Source: GCA-2731375 sp964590195 (GTDB taxonomy: Bacteria; Pseudomonadota; Alphaproteobacteria; GCA-2731375). From it: a DNA stretch of 64,000 nucleotides. The position numbers and the translations under genes were made by a program. Shown piece by piece: positions 8,804 to 15,548 of the stretch. Each line of letters opens with the position of its first letter. The stretch's first letter is position 1. The stretch covers positions 1 through 64,000 of the forward strand of contig CAZPWJ010000005.1 of assembly GCA_964590195.1 (NCBI GenBank). Direction: 5' to 3'. A model generated the notes under the pieces. It searched no databases. It was not told the DNA's origin and worked only from the letters and a program-made list of their open reading frames with translations.

Positions 8804-9817
8804 TTATTTGGCCTTCTTCGCCGCTTTCTTTTTCGGCGCGGCCTTCTTGGCCTTTTTGCCCAGGCTTGGATCCAGTTTCTTACAGGCCGCGACCAGGTCC
8901 TTGACCGATTTCACGGAATTATCGAATTCCTTCTTCTCGGACTTGTTCATGGAGATTTCCACGACCTTCTCAACGCCCTTGGCACCGATCACGACCGGTA
9001 CGCCCACATACATTCCCTTGACGCCGTATTCGCCATTCAAATTGGCGGCGCAGGGCAGGACGCGCTTTTGATCGCCCAGATAGCTTTCCGCCATCTGGAT
9101 CGCGGCCGAGGCCGGCGCGTAGAAGGCAGAGCCGGTTTTCAGCAGGCCGACGATCTCGGCGCCGCCGTCGCGGGTGCGCTGAATGATCTTGTTCAGGCGT
9201 TCCTTGGTGGTCCAACCCATTTTGATCAGATCGGGCAGGGGGATGCCGGCGACGGTGGAATAACGCGCCAGGGGCACCATGGTATCGCCGTGGCCGCCGA
9301 GGACGAAGGCGGTGACGTCTTCAACAGAAACGCCGAATTCCTCGGCCAGGAAATAGCGGAAACGGGCCGAATCCAGAACGCCGGCCATGCCGACCACGCG
9401 GTTCGCCGGCAGGCCGGTAACTTCGCGCAGCACCCAGACCATGGCGTCCAGGGGATTGGTGATGCAGATGACAAAGGCCTTGGGGGCGTATTTCTTGATG
9501 CCCGCGCCGACCTGCTGCATGACCTTGATGTTGATGCCCAGCAAATCATCCCGGCTCATGCCCGGCTTGCGGGCCACGCCGGCGGTCACGATGATCACAT
9601 CGGCGCCTTTGATGCCGGCATAGGAATTGCTGCCCGACAGGCCGCTGTTATAACCTTCGATCGGCGAGGCTTCCGCCAGATCAAGGGTCTTGCCTTGCGG
9701 TAGACCGTCGACGATGTCGAACATCACCACGTCGCCCAATTCCTTTAAGCCAGCCAGATGGGCCAGGGTGCCGCCGATGTTGCCGCCGCCGATCAGTGCG
9801 ATCTTGTTCCGAGCCAT
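8804..9817 (-). CDS. mdh: Malate dehydrogenase with lysine-rich C-terminal tail
   Basis: NAD-dependent malate dehydrogenase of the LDH-like type, common in alphaproteobacteria, interconverts malate and oxaloacetate. It has 337 residues. The Rossmann motif ALIGGGNIGGTLAH opens the protein. The substrate loop contains RKPGMSRDDL, where the Arg selects malate, and the catalytic histidine motif is LGGHGDTMVPL. After the normal end of the fold (VAACKKLD) there is an extra tail of about 18-25 residues made almost only of Lys, Ala and Pro (about 316-337). Such a tail is not part of the catalytic family and resembles histone-H1-like or nucleic-acid-binding tails. mdh leads the operon; AAAGGAC precedes its ATG. 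Confidence 0.95.
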   Translation of the reverse strand: MARNKIALIGGGNIGGTLAHLAGLKELGDVVMFDIVDGLPQGKTLDLAEASPIEGYNSGLSGSNSYAGIKGADVIIVTAGVARKPGMSRDDLLGINIKVMQQVGAGIKKYAPKAFVICITNPLDAMVWVLREVTGLPANRVVGMAGVLDSARFRYFLAEEFGVSVEDVTAFVLGGHGDTMVPLARYSTVAGIPLPDLIKMGWTTKERLNKIIQRTRDGGAEIVGLLKTGSAFYAPASAAIQMAESYLGDQKRVLPCAANLNGEYGVKGMYVGVPVVIGAKGVEKVVEISMNKSEKKEFDNSVKSVKDLVAACKKLDPSLGKKAKKAAPKKKAAKKAK

Positions 9818-10087
9818 TTGTCGTCCTTTCCGGATGTCATCCGATTTCGTTGGTTTGTGTTGGTTCTGTTATTTTCAATGTTCACATCAACAAGAGGGGC
9901 GCCAGCGTTCGCCGCCATCGGCCCCCGTCATCGACGAATAAATCTGGCCCCCCTTGTACCCTTGGATGCCATGGGGTGCAACGGCGCTAGGCCCTTGAAA
10001 TCATGAAAAATGATCTCTTGGGCAAAACGCCGCATGGCCGCTATTCTTGGCCTGCGGTGAGAGTAATGCAGGCAAGGAATTAACAAG

Positions 10088-10468
10088 ATGACAAGGCGTG
10101 ATGAGTTGGTGGGCGAAGTGCTGGATTTGTTGGAGCGCTATCAGCGGGCCATCGAAACCGGCACCCGTGATGAAATCCAGACAATGGTGCATTTGCCGGT
10201 CGGCTACATCACCGAGGATGATGTGCAAATGCGCGAGCGTTATCCTTTTGATCCTGTAAAATTGCGCGCGGTCACCGGATTTCATCATGGCCAATCCACC
10301 TATGATGTGATCGCCATTGACGAGACCAAGGCGCACATTGTCATCACCGCCACCCGCATGCGCGAAGACGACAGCCCGATTGAGTATGTCTCCGCCTTCT
10401 ATATTCTGCAAAAGCGCGGCGATGAATGGAAAATCGCCGCCTTTTCGGGTATCCGTACCGAAGCCTGA
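10088..10468 (+). CDS. NTF2-like (SnoaL-fold) hypothetical protein
   Basis: This 126-residue soluble protein has the pattern of an NTF2-like alpha/beta cone fold. An N-terminal helix is followed by a loop (LLERYQRAIETGTRDEI), then beta strands ending in YILQKRGDEWKIAAFSGI, the usual C-terminal strand of SnoaL/DUF4440-type proteins. No catalytic residues can be assigned. AAGGAATT lies just upstream of the ATG. It stands 24 bases before two acyl-CoA dehydrogenase genes on the same strand, so it could be a small accessory protein or isomerase/hydratase of that pathway, but this is context only. Confidence 0.7.
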   Translation: MTRRDELVGEVLDLLERYQRAIETGTRDEIQTMVHLPVGYITEDDVQMRERYPFDPVKLRAVTGFHHGQSTYDVIAIDETKAHIVITATRMREDDSPIEYVSAFYILQKRGDEWKIAAFSGIRTEA

Positions 10469-10492
10469 GGCCAATCGAATAGGTAAAGAACG

Positions 10493-11701
10493 ATGGGTGC
10501 ATCCCAGCAGGAACTTGACGAATTCCAGGCCGAAGTCTCGGCCTGGTTCACCGAGAACAAGCCCGCCGATCCGGGATTTCTATTGCCGCAAAGCTTCATG
10601 GAGGTGGGCACGGATCAGCAATTCGAATTCCTCCGTACCTGGCAGCGCAAGGTTTACGAGGCCGGCTATCTGGGCATGGCCTGGCCGGCGGAATATGGCG
10701 GGGCTGGCAGGGAGCAGGCCTTTCAGGACATCGCCACGGCCGAGATGGTGCGACAAAAGGTCCCCTTCATGACCAATACCATTGGTTTGAGTTGGGCCGG
10801 GCCGCTGATCCTCAACATGGGAACGGATGCGCAAAAAGAGGCCTATATAAAGCGTATCCTTAGTGCCGAGGATATCTGGTGCCAGGGCTTCTCCGAACCC
10901 GACAACGGCTCGGACCTGGGTAATGCACAATTGCGGGCGGTGCGCGACGGCGACGAATACGTGCTCAACGGCTCCAAGATCTGGACCTCGCTGGGGGCCT
11001 ATGCGGATTTCATCATTCTTCTGGCCCGTACCGACACCCAGACCAACACCAAGTACGAAGGCTTGAGCTATTTCCTCGCGCCGATGAAGATCGCCGGCGT
11101 GGATCCCGCGCCAATCAAGAAACTGACCGGCGAACACGGCTTTACGCAGACTTTCTTCAACGATGCGCGTATCGCCGATAGCTGCCTGATCGGCGAGGAA
11201 GGCGGCGGCTGGCAGGTCGCCATGAAGACCCTGACGTTCGAGCGCGCTGTCTCGGGCGGTCAGGCCGGCGGCGTGCATTCCATGTCTGTCTCGGCAAATG
11301 AGGTGGTCGAGATGGCCCGGCGCGCCATGCGCGACGGCAAACCGGCCATCGAAGACCCGATCATCCGTGATCAGCTGGTCGCTTTCCTGATGGAGGAGCG
11401 CGGCTTGGCGCTGAACAACAAGCGGGGCGAAATCCCCGGCCTGATTTCAGAGCGTCCCGCTTCTATCGCCATGTCCCGAAAACTGACAAATTCCGAATGG
11501 CGCCGGCGTCTGAACCAATTCGCCGTAACCCTGCAAGGCGCCAACGCCTCCCGCTATGTGGGTGATGCGGATGCCATTGACGGCGGGCGCTGGCAGCGCG
11601 GCTATTTCAACGCCTTTTCCGGCACCATCGGCGGCGGCACCAGTCAAATTCAGAAAAACATCGTCGGCGAGCGGGTCCTTGGCCTGCCGAAGTCAGAGTA
11701 G
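10493..11701 (+). CDS. Acyl-CoA dehydrogenase, likely catalytic subunit
   Basis: An FAD-dependent acyl-CoA dehydrogenase of 402 residues that introduces an alpha-beta double bond into an acyl-CoA. The middle domain has the FAD/substrate motif GFSEPDNGSDL and the tryptophan motif SKIWTSLG. The C-terminus has GGGTSQIQKNIVGERVLGLP. At the usual C-terminal glutamate position there is Gly. The likely base is the Glu in LTFERAVSGG, matching the helix-G glutamate of isovaleryl-CoA dehydrogenase-type enzymes. It is followed after 12 bases by a second, shorter homologue, an arrangement like actinobacterial heteromeric FadE pairs. The substrate is unknown; steroid side-chain or branched acyl-CoAs are possible by analogy only. 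Confidence 0.9.
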   Translation: MGASQQELDEFQAEVSAWFTENKPADPGFLLPQSFMEVGTDQQFEFLRTWQRKVYEAGYLGMAWPAEYGGAGREQAFQDIATAEMVRQKVPFMTNTIGLSWAGPLILNMGTDAQKEAYIKRILSAEDIWCQGFSEPDNGSDLGNAQLRAVRDGDEYVLNGSKIWTSLGAYADFIILLARTDTQTNTKYEGLSYFLAPMKIAGVDPAPIKKLTGEHGFTQTFFNDARIADSCLIGEEGGGWQVAMKTLTFERAVSGGQAGGVHSMSVSANEVVEMARRAMRDGKPAIEDPIIRDQLVAFLMEERGLALNNKRGEIPGLISERPASIAMSRKLTNSEWRRRLNQFAVTLQGANASRYVGDADAIDGGRWQRGYFNAFSGTIGGGTSQIQKNIVGERVLGLPKSE

Positions 11702-11713
11702 AGAGTAAGCATA

Positions 11714-12844
11714 ATGACGGAACAAGCCGAAATCCTGTTCACGGACGAACAGGCACAACTCATGGATATCGCCGAATCCTTCTCGGCCAGTAAATCCCCC
11801 ATTGATGCCGTGCGGCGCCAAATCGAGGCCGAGGGCGCCATCGAGGCCGATCTGTGGCAGGAAATGGCCGCCCTGGGCTGGCTGGGCATCGCCATTCCCG
11901 AAGAATACGGCGGCAGCGGCCTGGGCCTGGGCGAAGTGGTGAGCATTGTCGAGCCCATGGGCCGAAATCTGTTCTCCTCGCCCTTGGTCTCGACCACTTT
12001 GGCGGCGCAGGCGATTTTGCTGGCTGGAGATGAAGCGCGGAAAGCCCATTGGCTGCCGCAACTAGCCGGCGGCAGTGTCGCGGCCCTGGCCCTTACGGAA
12101 GCCCATGGCGATTGGGATCTGACCAATCTGACCTGCACCGCCGCTAAAAGCGGCGATACGGTAACGCTGGCGGGCGGCAAGACCTTCGTTACCGATGCGG
12201 CCATGGCCGATGTGCTGCTGGTGACCGCGGCCCTGGACGGCGCACCGGCGCTGGTATTGCTGGAAACGTCGGCTTTGCCGTCAGGCGCGTTACGGCGTGA
12301 AGTGGTGATTGACGAGACCCGGCGCAGCTATGCCGTGGATCTGACCGGGGTCGAGGTGCCGGCCGCCAATCTGTTGCCCTTGGACGGCGCCGCTGGGTGC
12401 CTGAAAAGCCTGCATCTGGCGGCCTGTCTACTGTATGCGGCGGAAATGTGCGGTGGCACCGCCGGGGTCATTAACGTGACCTTGGAATATCTTTTGACCC
12501 GCCGCCAGTTCGATCACTTTATCGGCGCCTATCAGGCCCTGAAACACCCCATGGTCGATGCCTTGGTCGGCTTGGAGCAGGCCCGTTCGCACCTTTATCA
12601 TGCGGCCACTGTCTTCGATATGGCCGATACGGCGGCTGGCGAGGTCGCCGTGCGCATGGCCAAGGCGCAGGCGGCTGATGCGTTCGCCTTTGCCTCCGAC
12701 CGGGCGATCCAGTTCCATGGCGCCTTTGGTTTCACCTATGACTGCGATGCCCAGCTATACCGCCGCCGTGCCTTGTGGTGCGAACAGCAGCATGGCGATA
12801 GCGCCCATCATCGCAAGCATCTGGCGGGATTGCTGCTGGATTAA
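11714..12844 (+). CDS. Acyl-CoA dehydrogenase-like protein, probable non-catalytic partner
   Basis: A second acyl-CoA dehydrogenase-fold protein of 376 residues is encoded 12 bases downstream of the first. N-terminal (WQEMAALGWLGIAIPEEYGG) and C-terminal helical domains are recognisable. The middle FAD-domain motif is weak (ALTEAHGDWDLTN), and the C-terminal segment (IQFHGAFGFTYDCDAQLYRR) lacks an obvious catalytic glutamate. Such degenerate members commonly form alpha2beta2 complexes with an active neighbour, so I infer a structural or FAD-sharing partner. Its stop codon overlaps that of the convergent GFA gene in a shared TTAA. It could instead be independently active on another substrate. 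Confidence 0.85.
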   Translation: MTEQAEILFTDEQAQLMDIAESFSASKSPIDAVRRQIEAEGAIEADLWQEMAALGWLGIAIPEEYGGSGLGLGEVVSIVEPMGRNLFSSPLVSTTLAAQAILLAGDEARKAHWLPQLAGGSVAALALTEAHGDWDLTNLTCTAAKSGDTVTLAGGKTFVTDAAMADVLLVTAALDGAPALVLLETSALPSGALRREVVIDETRRSYAVDLTGVEVPAANLLPLDGAAGCLKSLHLAACLLYAAEMCGGTAGVINVTLEYLLTRRQFDHFIGAYQALKHPMVDALVGLEQARSHLYHAATVFDMADTAAGEVAVRMAKAQAADAFAFASDRAIQFHGAFGFTYDCDAQLYRRRALWCEQQHGDSAHHRKHLAGLLLD

Positions 12845-13284
12845 TCCAGCGGCTTGATGGTCTTGTAGTTTTGCAGTTCGGGGCCGTTGCTGTCGTATCG
12901 GGCCAGATCGTCCGAGAGGTCTATCCAGTGCGCCCTTTGATCATGGAAGGCGTGCGCCTCGGGCGTGCGGTCGATTTCGCCCTTGATCAGGGCGCGGGCA
13001 ACATGGATTTCTCCGGGCGCCAGGTCTGAGGCAAAGAACAGCGTGCTGCCGCACTGGCCGCAAAAACCGCGCCGGCTCTGCTCTGATGACTGGTCCCAAA
13101 CCAGCCGTCCCCCAGGATCATCCAGTTGGAATCGCTCCTCCGCCGCACCAACCCAGGTGACGAATGCCGCGCCATGGGCCGCCTGGCAATAGCTGCAATG
13201 GCAATGGGCGCAGAAAAGACTGGGCGGTTGCACGCTGAATTTTACACTGCCGCAAAGGCAGGCGCCTTCAAAGGGCTGCACCAT
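12841..13284 (-). CDS. GFA family zinc protein (glutathione-dependent formaldehyde-activating enzyme-like)
   Basis: A 147-residue member of the GFA/CENP-V fold. Zinc ligands are visible as CLCG (Cys9, Cys11), the cluster CHCSYC (Cys28, Cys30, Cys33) and CGQCGS further on. Founding members bind S-hydroxymethylglutathione, but most relatives have no proven activity, so formaldehyde chemistry is only possible. The start is MVQPFEG because GAGGAGA lies about seven bases upstream; a longer frame would add six residues without a good ribosome site. It is convergent with the acyl-CoA dehydrogenase gene, and their stops share four bases. Confidence 0.88.
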   Translation of the reverse strand: MVQPFEGACLCGSVKFSVQPPSLFCAHCHCSYCQAAHGAAFVTWVGAAEERFQLDDPGGRLVWDQSSEQSRRGFCGQCGSTLFFASDLAPGEIHVARALIKGEIDRTPEAHAFHDQRAHWIDLSDDLARYDSNGPELQNYKTIKPLD

Positions 13285-13391
13285 TGGTCGATCTCCTCGC
13301 AAAGAACGTCACGATGGTAACACTACCCCTTTCGCCCATGCCTTGGCGATGGGTTCAGTCGAGAATGCGTCTCAATTCAGCGTGTGGAGTT

Positions 13392-14273
13392 CTACGACCC
13401 GGCGACGGAATTCAATGGCGTCGCGGCATAGGCGGCGGCGGCGGCCGCGGGCGAGACACCGACGCTAGGCAGGCTGGATTTATCGGCCGATTGTCCGTCG
13501 CCCTTACCGGAACCATCGGGCTTGGCCGCGTCCGGGAAAGCGAAACCTTCGACGAAGCCAACATCCGCATTTGAGCTTTCATTGACGCCTTCGGTTCCCT
13601 CGGCGCCATCGGGGTTGGTGCGTTCCTCGGCCTCCGCCTGCTTGGCCTGGGCCAGTTCAACCTGTGCCGTCTGTTTCAGGGCGGCGGCCTTGGCGGCGAC
13701 GGAGCGGTCCGCGCCGGACGGTTCAGCCGGCGCGTTGGCGGCGCGTTGGACCACGTCCATTTTCTCGATCGTGGCTTTTGGGTCGCCGGCTATCGGCGTA
13801 ACATCGATGGACACATGTCCCGAGGTGGCATAGCGCTTGCCGTCGGGGCCGTCGGTATATTCGTATTGCGGTGCGCCGGCATATTGCCCGCCGGCGGCGG
13901 CGTGGGCCTGTTCGTGGCGGCGAATTTCCGCGTCCGCCGCTTTCAATTCCCGAACCTGCTTCTGCTCGCCTTCGCTCAGTTGCGTTGCTTGAAGTGCGTC
14001 GTTCTTGGCGGTACTCGCTTGGCCCTCGGTGGCGGCCTCGCCGCCCTGTTCCTGGGCCGCCAACAGGGTGTTCAAGGCAACAGGCGATTGCGGCCGTGAA
14101 GATGCGCCTTTTGCCACACCGCCGCCATGATCGTGGGCGTCTCTTTTGTTGGGGTTGTACGGCTGGCGTTCGTCCCGGACATTCGTGATCGCCGCATGCG
14201 AATTGGCGACCGGGCGCGCGGGCGTATGCGGGCCAATGCCAATTCCAGGTAATGCAACCACGTTCGAGGTCAT
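13392..14273 (-). CDS. SprA-related putative metalloprotease
   Basis: A 293-residue protein of the SprA-related / CJM1_0395 family (PF12118 as I recall it). The family core is the segment around ELKAADAEIRRHEQAHAAAG, with a zinc-protease-like HEQAH at 120-124, followed by the conserved YEYTDGPDGKRYATSGHVSID. Both ends are low in complexity and probably disordered, rich in Ala, Glu, Gln and Pro. No signal peptide is evident. The HExxH-like motif suggests a peptidase, but family activity is not established to my knowledge. It is monocistronic, with no obvious functional neighbour. Confidence 0.8.
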   Translation of the reverse strand: MTSNVVALPGIGIGPHTPARPVANSHAAITNVRDERQPYNPNKRDAHDHGGGVAKGASSRPQSPVALNTLLAAQEQGGEAATEGQASTAKNDALQATQLSEGEQKQVRELKAADAEIRRHEQAHAAAGGQYAGAPQYEYTDGPDGKRYATSGHVSIDVTPIAGDPKATIEKMDVVQRAANAPAEPSGADRSVAAKAAALKQTAQVELAQAKQAEAEERTNPDGAEGTEGVNESSNADVGFVEGFAFPDAAKPDGSGKGDGQSADKSSLPSVGVSPAAAAAAYAATPLNSVAGS

Positions 14274-14400
14274 TCAGATCAACGTCCAATAAGCCATTCT
14301 ACCTAAGGACGGCACGCGCCGTTCTAGCAACGCTACATTATCGGTCGTTGATCACTAACAGCTGGTTAATGGCCAGGGTTAATGCGGGGTTAAGGGGCGC

Positions 14401-15423
14401 CTACAATTCGCCGCGAACCACCTTGGCGCCCGCCACCATGGCCTCGGTCTTACTACGCGCCAGCCAGCGGGGAATGGCGGAAAAGCCGCAGTCAGCGGTT
14501 ACGGTCAGCTTGTCGGCGGGGACATAGCGCAAAACCTCGCGGATGCGCACCGCGACATCCTCGGCGCTTTCCTCGTGGAATGACTTCACGTCGACCACGC
14601 CGGCGGCGATGTTGTAGCGCTCGGACAGCGGCGCCAGGATATCCAGCTCCGCCATTTCCCGGTTGGCGAATTCCAGCACCAGCATATGGGTCTCCAACTG
14701 CTCCATGGCGCCCATCAGCCGGCCCATGCCGCGCGGCGAGGAGGGACGGGAGGCGTTATTGCCGAAGCAGACATGCACCGCCGTATGCTCGCTCAACCCA
14801 CGGGTCACCTGGTTGATGCAATTGGCGGCCTCGTCCAGGCTGCGCCGCTCGGGCACGAACGTCAGGCCCGGCTCGTCAATCTGAATGAAATCGGCGCCGG
14901 CCAGACGCAGGGCCTCGACCTCGGCGCGAAGCATCATGATGATATCATCCATCAACGGCTCCACGCTCGGGTAATGGGGCTCTGGCAGGATATTAGAGGC
15001 GAAGGTCAGGGGGCCGGGAAAGGCGATCTTGATATTGCGATCCGGTGCCAGGCGGGCCAGGTCCTCATATTCCTGAACCAGGCCCAGGCCGCCGGGGGCG
15101 CAGACTTTTTCGGTGGCGTAAAAATGCGGCGCCATGTCATAGCCGGGCACGCCCAGCTTGCGCGGCCGTTCCTGCCGGGCGATGCCGGAAATCCGGTCAT
15201 ACATCTCGTAGACAAAACGCTGCCGGCGTAGCTCGCCGTCGGAAATTATGTCGATGCCGGCTTCCACCTGATCCGAGATGGCCAGCCGTGTCGCATCCTC
15301 GAACGCCTCGGCCACATCCATCGGTGCTGCCGCATCGCGCATATGCCGACGGAACAGATGCATCCAGCCGGGAATAGCATAGCTACCCACGCCCATGGTT
15401 GGCAGAATTGGCAGATTTTTCAT
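14401..15423 (-). CDS. MetE C-terminal-domain-like methyltransferase (short form)
   Basis: A 340-residue TIM-barrel protein corresponding to the catalytic C-terminal half of cobalamin-independent methionine synthase, without the N-terminal half of MetE. Candidate zinc ligands are His and Cys in AVHVCFGNNA, a Glu in LEFANREM and a Cys in TADCGFSAIPRW. Such short forms include core-MetE enzymes that use other methyl donors, and enzymes acting on other thiols. The start MKNLPILPTM is preceded by GAAGGAC; a longer frame lacks this. A second, more distant member lies at 45,027-46,193. Substrate unknown. Confidence 0.88.
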   Translation of the reverse strand: MKNLPILPTMGVGSYAIPGWMHLFRRHMRDAAAPMDVAEAFEDATRLAISDQVEAGIDIISDGELRRQRFVYEMYDRISGIARQERPRKLGVPGYDMAPHFYATEKVCAPGGLGLVQEYEDLARLAPDRNIKIAFPGPLTFASNILPEPHYPSVEPLMDDIIMMLRAEVEALRLAGADFIQIDEPGLTFVPERRSLDEAANCINQVTRGLSEHTAVHVCFGNNASRPSSPRGMGRLMGAMEQLETHMLVLEFANREMAELDILAPLSERYNIAAGVVDVKSFHEESAEDVAVRIREVLRYVPADKLTVTADCGFSAIPRWLARSKTEAMVAGAKVVRGEL

Positions 15424-15548
15424 TGTTATGTCCTTCGCGGCGGTTCCTTTGCAACAGATATAGACGAACCCTGGCAACAGGTGAAGCAAACAGCGACTTG
15501 ACGAAGGAATCTATCCGGGGGGGGAACGCGGCGGCTCTAACCGCCCGG

